DNA of 64,000 nucleotides, taken from positions 186,001 through 250,000 of the forward strand of contig CAMLBF010000001.1 of the NCBI GenBank assembly GCA_946478235.1, written 5' to 3'. The DNA is from an uncultured Bartonella sp. (lineage in GTDB: Bacteria; Pseudomonadota; Alphaproteobacteria; Rhizobiales; Rhizobiaceae). Position numbers and translations under genes: made by a program. Below are positions 17,681 through 26,900 of this stretch, piece after piece; within the stretch, counting starts at the first letter, position 1, and every line of letters starts with the position of its first letter. The notes under the pieces are model-generated. The model had not been told where the DNA came from and searched no databases. It was given only the letters and a program-made list of their open reading frames with translations.

Positions 17681-18481
17681 TTATCGCATCATTTCAACAG
17701 GTAGCCATTGCAATTGATGGCGCAGCGACACTGCCTCACCGATCACAACAATTGCAGGTGGTTCGATATGGTGGGAATTAAGATAATCTCCCACCTTTGC
17801 CAATATTGTTTCATGAACTGTCTGATTGACAGTCGTCGCATGCGTGATAAACACCACGGGTTCCTCGGCACTCCTCCCCGCAGATATCAAATGCTCTGCA
17901 ATGTCGGTTAGGTGTTTCATGGCCATATAAAACACCAATACAGGAGACGCATTGGCAATTGCATTCCAGTCAAAGGTCTTCGGAATACCGCCATCGGCGT
18001 CATGCCCCGTTAAAAATGTAACGCTGTGGTTTATGGTTCTATGGGTTATCGGAATGCCTGCATAAGCGGGTCCTGCAATACCAGCAGTGATTCCGGGGAC
18101 AATACGATAAGGAATACCAACTTCACAAAGAGCCAATGCTTCTTCTCCACCACGCCCGAAAACAAAAGGATCTCCACCTTTCAAACGCAAAACCCGTTTG
18201 CCCTCTTTTGCCAAGGCAATCATCCGTTGTGTTATTTCTGTCTGCTTGAGTGATGGTTTACCACCACGTTTTCCTGCAAATTCCAAAACACAATCAGGCT
18301 TTGCCAAATCAAGGCATGATCTATCAACCAAAGCGTCATACAAAATATGGTCTGCATGACGTATTGCATGAACACAATGCAACGTAAGCAAACCCGGGTC
18401 TCCAGGACCTGCGCCAACAAGCCAAACATGGCCAGCTATAAATTCCGGAAAAGCGAATGGCAGATTTTTTTCTTGCATCAT
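17681..18481 (-). CDS. cobA: Uroporphyrinogen-III C-methyltransferase (SUMT)
   Basis: 266 residues. It uses two S-adenosylmethionine molecules to make precorrin-2, the entry step into corrin and siroheme synthesis. The SAM-binding loop VGAGPGDPGLLTL is near the N-terminus, then DADHILYDALV-like sequence (HADHILYDALVD), LKGGDPFVFGRGGEE, and VVPGITAGIA. The length fits stand-alone CobA without a CysG dehydrogenase half. It leads an operon with cobB and is divergent from cbiD across 135 bases that should hold both promoters. Confidence 0.95.
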   Translation of the reverse strand: MMQEKNLPFAFPEFIAGHVWLVGAGPGDPGLLTLHCVHAIRHADHILYDALVDRSCLDLAKPDCVLEFAGKRGGKPSLKQTEITQRMIALAKEGKRVLRLKGGDPFVFGRGGEEALALCEVGIPYRIVPGITAGIAGPAYAGIPITHRTINHSVTFLTGHDADGGIPKTFDWNAIANASPVLVFYMAMKHLTDIAEHLISAGRSAEEPVVFITHATTVNQTVHETILAKVGDYLNSHHIEPPAIVVIGEAVSLRHQLQWLPVEMMR

Positions 18482-18616
18482 AAAACCTTTTTACTGCAAC
18501 ACTCTCTTTAAATGATCTTCCAGTACCATATTTCAATTATCTATTAAGCAGATTAATATCGATTGAATTTATTATATTGACTACAAAACCATTCAGCTTC
18601 TGGGTATAAAAGCAAA

Positions 18617-19720
18617 ATGACTGATAAAACAATATCACGTGCAATTAAACCAGATACACCCCTTAGAGAGGGGTGGACAACCGGCGCCTGTGCCACGGCA
18701 GCAACAAAAGCTGCCTTAACGGCATTGATTACCGGTGAATTTCCCGATCCGGTCGGAATAATTCTGCCAAAAGGACAAGTTCCCTATTTTGAACTTTCAT
18801 TGGCAAGCTTGGGTGAAGGCTACGCCGTAGCTGGAATTATCAAGGATGCAGGTGACGATCCCGATATTACTAATGGTGCAACAATTATCTCCAGTGTGCA
18901 CCCTGCCCCACCTAACACTGGCGTTGTTTTTCGTGCTGGTGAAGGTGTCGGAACAATCACACTTCCAGGATTACCATTAGATGTTGGCGAACCCGCTATT
19001 AATCCAGTGCCACGCCAAATGATAAAATCGGTCTGCGAAGAAATATGTAATCAATATGGATTACCTGCCGACATTGTCGTAACAATTTCTGTGCCAAATG
19101 GTCTAGAATTGGCACAAAAAACGTGGAACCCACGTTTGGGCATTAAAGGTGGGATCTCGATATTAGGTACAACTGGTGTTGTTCACCCATTTTCTTGTTC
19201 TGCATGGATACATTCCATTCATAGCGGTATTGATGTTGCTCGCGCCGAAGGTGCACATCATGTCATCGGTGCAACAGGTTCCACATCAGAAGATGCCGCA
19301 CAATCCATCTATCATCTGCCTGATTATGCTTTATTGGATATGGGAGACTTCGTTGGGGCAGTCCTTAAGTATTTGCGTCACCACCCCATCGACAAACTTA
19401 CTATCGCAGGTGGTTTTGCCAAACTGACAAAATTGGCACAAGGCGCCATGGATCTTCACTCTTCAAGAAGCCAAGTCGACATGGCATTTCTTTGGAACCT
19501 TTGTGAAAAAGCTGGCATTGATCCAGCTTTGAAAGACATGATTCTAAATGCGAATACAGCCAAAGAAGTTCTTGATATTTCAATACAAAACGGTATCGAC
19601 ATTGCAACACCAATGGCTCAACAGGCCATCAATGTTGCTAATGAGGCGTTACGTGATGCACCCGTTGAAGTGGAAATAATTGTAACCGATCGGAAAGGGA
19701 AAATCCTTGCCCGCGTCTAA
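18617..19720 (+). CDS. cbiD: Cobalt-precorrin-5B (C1)-methyltransferase, CbiD
   Basis: 367 residues. It methylates C1 of the corrin ring. CbiD is best known from the anaerobic route but is also found in proteobacteria that lack CobF. Family markers: LREGWTTGACATAA at about 14-27, ITNGATIISSV, FRAGEGVGTIT, then GIKGGISILGTTGVV and HVIGATGSTSEDAA. It overlaps cobK by 14 bases, so the two are translated together. Its presence beside the aerobic-type CobN makes this a mixed pathway. Confidence 0.95.
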   Translation: MTDKTISRAIKPDTPLREGWTTGACATAATKAALTALITGEFPDPVGIILPKGQVPYFELSLASLGEGYAVAGIIKDAGDDPDITNGATIISSVHPAPPNTGVVFRAGEGVGTITLPGLPLDVGEPAINPVPRQMIKSVCEEICNQYGLPADIVVTISVPNGLELAQKTWNPRLGIKGGISILGTTGVVHPFSCSAWIHSIHSGIDVARAEGAHHVIGATGSTSEDAAQSIYHLPDYALLDMGDFVGAVLKYLRHHPIDKLTIAGGFAKLTKLAQGAMDLHSSRSQVDMAFLWNLCEKAGIDPALKDMILNANTAKEVLDISIQNGIDIATPMAQQAINVANEALRDAPVEVEIIVTDRKGKILARV

Positions 19721-20459
19721 TACAATTCTTCTATTGGGGGGTACTACCGAGGCATATTCCTTAGCCGGAAAACTAAATTTGCTGGAAATTCCGGTTCTTT
19801 CGTCTTTGGCGGGGCGCACGAAACATCCGCGATTACCCGTTGGAAGATATAGGATTGGTGGGTTTGGTGGCATTAAGGGATTAGTTGATACAATTCATAA
19901 CGAGCATATTAATCTGATAATAGATGCGACCCATCCCTTTGCAGAAAACATGACCGATCATGCATGGCGTGCTGCAGAAATCGCAAACATAAACTATATA
20001 CGGTTTGAGCGACCTATCTGGCAACCGGAAGCGGGCGACCGCTGGAAAACAGTTCATTCACTCGATGAAGCTGTCGATGCTATTCCCCAAAATAGCCGGT
20101 GTTTTTTGGCAATAGGCAGACAACATCTGTCCCCGTTCCTATCTCGAAAAGACGTGCATTTTGTTGCACGTATGGTCGATCTACCAGACGATTTCATTCC
20201 TGAAAAAAATATTGAAATTATGCTGGCGAAGCCAGGCTCATTAGAAGAAGAATGTAAATTTTTGAATGATAACATGTTCGACACAATGGTATGCCGTAAC
20301 TCAGGAGGTTCAGCCTCATATCAAAAATTGAAAGCCGCGCGTGAGGTACAGCTTCAGGTCATCATGATAAATCGCAAACCTCTTCCGAATGTTCTATCAT
20401 TTAATTCGGAAAGTGCCCTTATCGATCACGTAGTCCAGTTTTTAACTCACCGCATATAA
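19707..20459 (+). CDS. cobK: Precorrin-6A reductase (CobK/CbiJ)
   Basis: 250 residues from TTG 19707, inside the end of cbiD. It reduces the C18-C19 bond of the corrin with NADPH. The N-terminal nucleotide loop is ILLLGGTTEAYSLA. Other markers are VDTIHNEHINLIIDATHPFA, YIRFERPIW, and VCRNSGGSASYQKL near the end. It converges on cobM and the two coding ends overlap by 18 bases, so there is no room for a terminator between them. Confidence 0.92.
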   Translation: MPASNTILLLGGTTEAYSLAGKLNLLEIPVLSSLAGRTKHPRLPVGRYRIGGFGGIKGLVDTIHNEHINLIIDATHPFAENMTDHAWRAAEIANINYIRFERPIWQPEAGDRWKTVHSLDEAVDAIPQNSRCFLAIGRQHLSPFLSRKDVHFVARMVDLPDDFIPEKNIEIMLAKPGSLEEECKFLNDNMFDTMVCRNSGGSASYQKLKAAREVQLQVIMINRKPLPNVLSFNSESALIDHVVQFLTHRI

Positions 20460-21173
20460 AGACGACGTTTCAAAACTTTCAGGCTGCAATGCCCAGCCGA
20501 CAAATATTATAGCGGTCTTGGTTATATTTTCTAATGCAACTTTTTCATCAATTTTAGCAAGCGTTGAACGCACTATTTTTTGGTCTGGCCAACTGACATG
20601 AAAAGCAACAACAACTGGACAATCCGCACCATAAATCGGTATTAATTCTCTTTGAATCTCTGCAACATTTCTAGCAGATAAGTGGATAGCCATGGTTGCA
20701 CGGGACTTTGCCAAATTTTCTAGCGTTTCCAATTTTGGCATGGGGGAAGAGTTAACCGAAGTGCGAGTCAAAATAAGGGACTGGTTAATAGCCGGAAGCG
20801 TAAGCTCTTGCTTCATGGCTGCCGCAGCGGCTGCAAATGCTGGTACTCCCGGTATCACTTCATATGATATTTGTAGCGCATCAAGCGCACGCATCTGTTC
20901 GGCGATTGCGCCATAAATTGAAGGATCCCCAGAATGGATTCGGGCAACATTTTTACCCTCGAAATTAGCTTTCTTTATTTCCGCGATGATCTCTTCAAGA
21001 TTAAGATCGGCAGTATTAACACAATGGGTACCTTTAGGAATGAGCGCCAATAATTCTTCAGATACGAGTGAACCTGCATATAGACATACCGGACATTGCT
21101 GAATAAGCTTTAAGCCACGCACCGTTATAAGGTCAGCTGCTCCTGGACCTGCACCAATAAAATATACTGTCAT
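20442..21173 (-). CDS. cobM: Precorrin-4 C11-methyltransferase
   Basis: 243 residues. A SAM-dependent tetrapyrrole methylase: FIGAGPGAADLITVRG at the N-terminus, CLYAGSLVSEELL, RIHSGDPSIYGAIAEQM, and the Ala-rich VIPGVPAFAAAAAA followed by LTLPAINQSLILTR. These are the CobM/CbiF markers. The start overlaps the cobE stop by one base (TGATG), so cobE-cobM are coupled. Confidence 0.95.
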   Translation of the reverse strand: MTVYFIGAGPGAADLITVRGLKLIQQCPVCLYAGSLVSEELLALIPKGTHCVNTADLNLEEIIAEIKKANFEGKNVARIHSGDPSIYGAIAEQMRALDALQISYEVIPGVPAFAAAAAAMKQELTLPAINQSLILTRTSVNSSPMPKLETLENLAKSRATMAIHLSARNVAEIQRELIPIYGADCPVVVAFHVSWPDQKIVRSTLAKIDEKVALENITKTAIIFVGWALQPESFETSSLYAVS

Positions 21174-21538
21174 CAGCTAATTGTCCTCGCTATTGCTAGG
21201 CTAATGCCACCCTGTTTGGTTTTCTCTAATATCAATTCACCATTTTTTCCGCATGCTGCCAAAGCGGCTGCCTCTGCAACACTATGACACCCTATTCTGT
21301 CAAATGTCAGTTTTGATGGGTTTTTAACAAATGGTGTCATCTGTTCCAGTTGTTGAACTGAAAAGGACAATATAGGGCAAGATAGCTGTTTGGCAGCATA
21401 GCATATTATTTGGTGGGAAGCTTTACTGTTCAATGTAGCTATTGCTGTGATGTCATAATGAACAAGCAATGGCATCGCTTTGTTAAAATCATCAACACAC
21501 GCTGTTGAAGAACAACCTATGCCAAGGACGATAGCCAT
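21173..21538 (-). CDS. cobE: CobE / CbiG C-terminal domain protein
   Basis: 121 residues. It matches the small CobE protein, which equals the C-terminal domain of CbiG: VLGIGCSSTACVDD at the start, IATLNSKASHQ, a central VKNPSKLTFDRIGCHSVAEA, and a C-terminal GGISLAIAR. In the aerobic pathway it is needed for cobalamin synthesis, but its exact reaction is not settled; the CbiG family opens the C20 lactone in the anaerobic route. It is coupled to cobM. No CbiG N-terminal domain is present. Confidence 0.85.
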   Translation of the reverse strand: MAIVLGIGCSSTACVDDFNKAMPLLVHYDITAIATLNSKASHQIICYAAKQLSCPILSFSVQQLEQMTPFVKNPSKLTFDRIGCHSVAEAAALAACGKNGELILEKTKQGGISLAIARTIS

Positions 21539-21547
21539 AGACAGCTC

Positions 21548-21985
21548 TTACCGCTTTTGAACAGCCACCTTATGTAGTTGCTCGACCTCTTCAGATGGCA
21601 CGCCTAAAATCGCAGCAATACGACGGATCAGTGCCACTTCATCGGAGTCAACATGGTTATCTGCCGCAGCTATTGTCAGCAAATTTTCAATCAACGCTAT
21701 TCGTCTGTCGGGCGCCATATCGGCAAATAGTGATGCCGCTTGACCTGTTGTCGTTTCATAACCATAGTCGTAAAGATATTTGATGACTTCAGGAAGTGCT
21801 TCTCTGTCGATACCAAACTGTTCTTCCGCAATTTTTGAAAAAGCAGCAGTTTCACTTGCTGTATGCTCACCATCGGCAAATCCTAAATGGATCAGCAACA
21901 AAAGCTCGGCAGCTGTTGCAGGATTTTCGGCTACTTTACGAACCGAATTATGACGCGAAAAATAATTAACGATGCTTTGAAACAT
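21548..21985 (-). CDS. TerB-like / DUF533-type acidic helical protein
   Basis: 145 residues from ATG 21985, with GGGAGA upstream; the longer frame to 22303 has no support. It has the TerB-like repeat of acidic helix pairs: LIHLGFADGEHTASETAAFSK at about 31-51 and LTIAAADNHVDSDEVALIRR at about 103-122, each with a metal-like D..D/E cluster. Such proteins are linked to tellurite resistance and membrane stress, but most are uncharacterised. It lies 9 bases upstream of cobE on the same strand. Confidence 0.8.
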   Translation of the reverse strand: MFQSIVNYFSRHNSVRKVAENPATAAELLLLIHLGFADGEHTASETAAFSKIAEEQFGIDREALPEVIKYLYDYGYETTTGQAASLFADMAPDRRIALIENLLTIAAADNHVDSDEVALIRRIAAILGVPSEEVEQLHKVAVQKR

Positions 21986-22145
21986 CCGTTTCTCCCATAT
22001 CGAAAGCAACAGCTTAACCTTGTTAATTATGAAATTGCCAATATTGAAAACAAAACACAAGAGGTAGAGTGCATTGTTTATCATTTCTTTGTACGAATTA
22101 TTAGCGTATGCAAAAAGAAGAAACGATTTTTGGATATTATAGGCG

Positions 22146-22934
22146 ATGATTGCGTTTTTTTCTGATCCCACAATATGGATATTGATTTGTGCGGCCCTCA
22201 TAGCTGGTGTTGTCGATTCGATTGCCGGCGGCGGTGGTTTAATTACAATTCCAGCCTTATTGCTATCCAATATTCCACCAGTTACCGCATTGGGAACCAA
22301 CAAATTACAAGGGCTTTTTGGCTCATTTTCCGCAATGCTTGCATATGCGCGTGGCGGTCACGTGAATCTGAAAAAACAATTTTATCAAGCATTCATGGCA
22401 TTTGCAGGAAGCATCGCTGGTGCTTTGGTTGCACTGGTAATACCAGTGACAATTCTACAATCATTTTTACCCATTCTATTAATAGTGGTTGCACTTTACT
22501 TTGCTATCAAACCAAATTTGAACGATATTGATAAAACAGAACGTATGCGCCCGATTGTTTTTTGCTTAACTATGGCGCCTTTGGTCGGATTTTATGACGG
22601 TTTGTTTGGTCCTGGTGCCGGCTCTTTTTATATGCTGGCCTATGTTTCCCTTTCAGGCATGGGCATTTTAAAGGCGACTGCACACACAAAACTTCTCAAT
22701 TTTGCATCCAATATTGGAGCGTTTGCCACATTCGCATTTGTCGGATCTATCGACTATAGAATCGGAATCTGCATGGGAATTGCACAATTTATCGGGGCCC
22801 AAATTGGCGCACATATTGCAATGCATATCGGTTCAAAACTCATCAAACCGTTGCTTGTCATTATATGTCTTATTCTGGCAGCTAAACTGTTGTGGGATCC
22901 ACACAATCCTCTGAGAACCCTGTTACATTTTTAA
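22146..22934 (+). CDS. TSUP (TauE/SafE) family membrane permease
   Basis: 262 residues with about 8 hydrophobic segments. The family signature is present twice: DSIAGGGGLITIPALLL with GTNKLQGLFGS near the N-terminus, and GFYDGLFGPGAGSFY with AHTKLLNFASN in the second half. These proteins move sulfite, sulfonates or other organic anions; YfcA-like members are of unknown substrate. It faces the TerB gene divergently and its end overlaps the end of the convergent eamA by 12 bases. Confidence 0.88.
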   Translation: MIAFFSDPTIWILICAALIAGVVDSIAGGGGLITIPALLLSNIPPVTALGTNKLQGLFGSFSAMLAYARGGHVNLKKQFYQAFMAFAGSIAGALVALVIPVTILQSFLPILLIVVALYFAIKPNLNDIDKTERMRPIVFCLTMAPLVGFYDGLFGPGAGSFYMLAYVSLSGMGILKATAHTKLLNFASNIGAFATFAFVGSIDYRIGICMGIAQFIGAQIGAHIAMHIGSKLIKPLLVIICLILAAKLLWDPHNPLRTLLHF

Positions 22935-23354
22935 TGATAACATAATCACACCAGCGCCAATGAGCACAACGCCTGCCCAATTTATTGCTGAAAGTTTTTC
23001 TCCGAGAAATGTCACACCAAATATTGCAACAAAAATAACCGACAATTTATCGATAGGCGCAACATGCGATGCATCCCCCAATTGCAACGCCCTGAAATAG
23101 GCAAGCCATGATGCGCCTGTTGCCAAGCCTGATAAAACAAGAAATATCCACGATTTTGCAGAAATTGTGCCCGGTCTTTGCCATTGCCCAGTTACACTTA
23201 AAAATAAACATAATGCAGCAATGATAACAATCGTTCGTACTAATGTTGCGAAATCAGAATTTATACCGCTAATGCCCACCTTGGCAAAAATTGCCGTCAG
23301 AGCTGCAAAAATTGCTGAAAGTAATGCCCAAAATTGCCATGCTGATGTAATCAA
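22923..23354 (-). CDS. Half-size EamA/DMT transporter, last gene of the cobP-cobW-cobN-cobO unit
   Basis: 143 residues with 5 hydrophobic segments, about half the size of the common 10-segment EamA proteins. Motifs: AIFAALTAIFAKVGI at the start and FLGEKLSAINWAGVVLIGAGV at the end, the usual EamA finish. Its ATG overlaps the cobO stop by 4 bases, so it belongs to that operon. A role in moving a corrinoid, cobalt or a lower-ligand precursor is possible by context only. Confidence 0.8.
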   Translation of the reverse strand: MITSAWQFWALLSAIFAALTAIFAKVGISGINSDFATLVRTIVIIAALCLFLSVTGQWQRPGTISAKSWIFLVLSGLATGASWLAYFRALQLGDASHVAPIDKLSVIFVAIFGVTFLGEKLSAINWAGVVLIGAGVIMLSLKM

Positions 23355-23977
23355 AATTCTATCCCCTTTTGGCCTTTGATACCAGAACGGAACGGATGTT
23401 TGACCAATTCCATTTCTGTTACCAGATCAGCCGCATCAATAAGTGCTTCGCGTGCATTGCGTCCAGTAATTATAACGTGCTTCATAAAAGGGCGACGTGC
23501 CAAAACGTCTAAAATTTCTTCAATGGGCAGATAATCGTATCGCAATACAATATTCAATTCGTCACACAGCACCATATCGGTTGTTTCGTCAAGGATCATC
23601 TCACGCGCGACTTCCCACGCTTCGCGGGCTTTCAATATGTCTTTTTCTCTGTCTTGAGTTTCCCATGTAAACCCATCACCGCTAGCAAATACACGCACAT
23701 TATCACCGAATTTTTCCAGCGCGGTTCTTTCTCCTGTATCGCGAAGCCCTTTGACAAACTGCACAACCCCAACGTTCATACCGTGCCCTAATGCACGAAA
23801 CACCATGCCAAAAGCTGCAGTCGACTTGCCCTTGCCTTTACCGGTATGAACAATCAACAACCCTTTTTCTTCGGTCTTGCTGGAATCAATTTTTTCACGC
23901 ACTGCCTTTTTCTTTTTCATTTTTTCGGTATGACGGGCGTTTAGTTCATCAACAGTCATTGTTTCTTTGATACTCAT
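23351..23977 (-). CDS. cobO: Corrinoid adenosyltransferase (CobO/BtuR)
   Basis: 208 residues. It transfers the adenosyl group of ATP to reduced cobalt of the corrin. The P-loop is VHTGKGKGKSTAAFG at about 43-57; GVVQFVKG, the acidic VLCDELNIVLRYDYLP, and the C-terminal HPFRSGIKGQKGIEF are typical. A Lys-rich N-terminus precedes the domain. It overlaps cobN by one base and eamA by four. Confidence 0.96.
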   Translation of the reverse strand: MSIKETMTVDELNARHTEKMKKKKAVREKIDSSKTEEKGLLIVHTGKGKGKSTAAFGMVFRALGHGMNVGVVQFVKGLRDTGERTALEKFGDNVRVFASGDGFTWETQDREKDILKAREAWEVAREMILDETTDMVLCDELNIVLRYDYLPIEEILDVLARRPFMKHVIITGRNAREALIDAADLVTEMELVKHPFRSGIKGQKGIEF

Positions 23978-26900
23978 TATTTGAAACCTTTCTGCAATTC
24001 TTCCAATTCAAAGCGGGCAGAGTTAGAACGTGGTTTCCATAATTCCCGCGTGATCGCTTGGTTTAATTTATAAGCTATTTCACGTAACGCCGCAGGATTA
24101 TTGCTTTCCAGAAACTCGCGTATTTTTGTGTTATCAATATAGGCCTTATAAATCGCTTCAAAATGATGATTTGAAACCGCGTTTGTTGTAGCAGCAAATG
24201 CAAAAAGATAATCTACGGTAGCTGCCATTTCTACCGCACCTTTGAAACCATGACGCATAGCACCTTCAATCCATTTCGGATTCACAGCACGTCCATGGAG
24301 AGTCCGGCCAATTTCTTCTTGCAATGTTTTTATCAATGGTCTTTCCGGACGAGACATATCATTATGATAAACTTTTGGCCATGCTCCACGCTTACTGGCA
24401 ACTGCTGTTGCCATACCACCTTCAAAAGCATAATACTCGCCAGAATCCAGTAAGTCATGCTCGCGATTATCCTGATTTTGCACAACCGCATCAAGATAAC
24501 GTAACCGTTCATCAAGCAGATTATGGTGGTCTCTGTCTTCTGTTTTTCCATAAGCATATGATGAATGTGCTATCCAAGCCTTGCTGATGTCATCACGGTT
24601 TTCCCACTGTCCATTATCAAGCAATTCCTGCACACCTGTACCATAAGTTCCAGGACGCGCGCCAAAAACCCTGTAGCCTGCCTGTTTTTCTGCCGCCTCG
24701 TCATCCAATCCCGCTGTTTTCAACCTTTGCACGTCATTTTTATATCGATATGCAATTGGATTATCGTCTTCTGACTCATCTAAGCTTGCGACTTTGCGAA
24801 CAGCTTGATCGAATAAAACAATTTGTTCGGGAAATGCATCACGAAAAAAACCAGATATCCGCAAGGTTACATCAACACGCGGGCGTCCTAGTACAGATAC
24901 TGGAATAACTTCAAATCCTGTTATGCGCCGTGACGCTGCGTCCCAAATAGGTTTCACACCAATAAGTGCCAATGCTTGTGCTATATCATCGCCGCCCGTG
25001 CGCATATTAGCAGTTCCCCAAGCGGTAAGCCCAAAAGCTTTTGGCCATTCTCCATGATCCTGCACATAACGCGTAATCAATAATTCAGCTGACTTTTTTC
25101 CCAATTGCCATGCTGAAAGCGTTGGAACAGCACGGGTGTCGACAGAAAAGAAATTGCGCCCTGTGGGCAAAACATCTGGCCTTCCCCTCGTTGGAGCACC
25201 GGATGGACCTGGTGGGACAAACCTACCATCAAGAGCGGTCAAAAAATTGTCAATTTCACTCTTTTCACATGCTAACACCAATGGTCGCAGTGTATTTTCA
25301 ATATCTGCCAGAACTGCTTTTGTTTTTATAAAATTATCCGGTAATTTGATCCTTTTTGCCACAAGCCCTGATGCCAGAAGTTCAATGCGTTCAACTGTAT
25401 CGCCAGTATTTCGCCAAGGCGCGTCGGTTAAACTCGATAAAATTTCTGGTTTAACGCCGTCCCATTGCGTGGAAAATACACAATCGAGTGGATCAACGTC
25501 CAAAGCCAGATCTTCTGCTATTGCCCGATGAAGACTGCCCTTCTCATTTTCTCCACGTGGAACCCGCGACAAGGCAACAAGCAGGTTATCCAATTGTTCG
25601 TCTTGGGGAGCTTGGCCAAATATATGAAGACCATCACGTATCTGAAGCTCTTTCAAATCGCATAAAAAAGCATCAAGTTTTTCCAATGCAAGATCATCAT
25701 TATCGTGTTCTTCGATACCGGCATCATGATTTAACCCAGTTACTCGGACGAGATCTAAAATTTCTGCCTTTAATTTCACCAAACGTCTTGGATCAACACC
25801 CGATGCTTCATAATATTCGTCAACCAGAACCTCCAGATCTTTCAATGGGCCGTAGCTCTCCGCCCGAGTTAACGGGGGTGTTAAATGATCGATAATAACA
25901 GCAGCTGAACGACGTTTGGCCTGCGTTCCTTCCCCCGGGTCATTGACAATGAAGGGATAAATATGTGGCAAGGCACCAAGTGCTATTTCAGGATAGCAAT
26001 TCCGTGATAATGCCAATGCTTTTCCCGGTAACCATTCAAGGTTACCGTGCTTTCCCATATGAACAATAGCATCCGCTTTATAGATGTGGCGCAGCCAAAA
26101 ATAGAATGCAAGATAATGGTGCGTCGGAACAATATCCGGTGCATGATAAACTTGTTTTGCGTCCATACCATAGGCACGCTCTGGTTGTAAGCCAACCACG
26201 ATATTACCAAACATCATTAATGGTAGAGCAATAACGCCATTGGTAACATAGGCATCATCTTCTGGCTGTCCCCAGCGTTTTATGACTTCTTGTTGAATCT
26301 CTTTATCAAGAACACCAAACAACTCTTTGTATTTTTTAATAGAAATATACTCTCGAACAATACGCCCCTCTATCCCCTCATTGGTAGGACCTTCAATAAG
26401 AAGTTCCATAAGAGCATTACCGTTTTCCGGAATATTGTTTACCTGATAACCATGTGCGCGCATTGCATTCAACGTGACAATCATTGATGAGGGTGTATCA
26501 AGCCCAACACCATGCCCCAATCGGCTATCTCCACCGGGGTAATTTGCCATAATAAGGCCGACACGCCTTTCCGATGCGCTTTTGCCACGCAATTTTATCC
26601 AGTTATGCGCCAGATCACACACAAATTCGATACGCTCGCGTTCCGGTTCATGAACAACAACGTTACATTCCGTTTCTTCATCAAATTTTATCGCAGATTT
26701 GAAGGATACTGCACGCGTTAAAACACGTCCGTCAACTTCCGGTAACGCCACATTCATAGCAAGATCGCGCGCAGTTAAACCTCTTCCATCATCTTGCCAT
26801 TGTTGCAACGTGGTACTTGCAAATACAATTTGCAAAACCATGGTATTATATTTTTCAAGAATTGTTGGTTGGCGATCCAATTGCCCATTCGACACGGCAA

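Noticed and set aside
25136-25531. 131-codon plus-strand ORF opposite cobN
   Set aside because: It is a shadow of the intact cobN frame; no ribosome site and no family resemblance.
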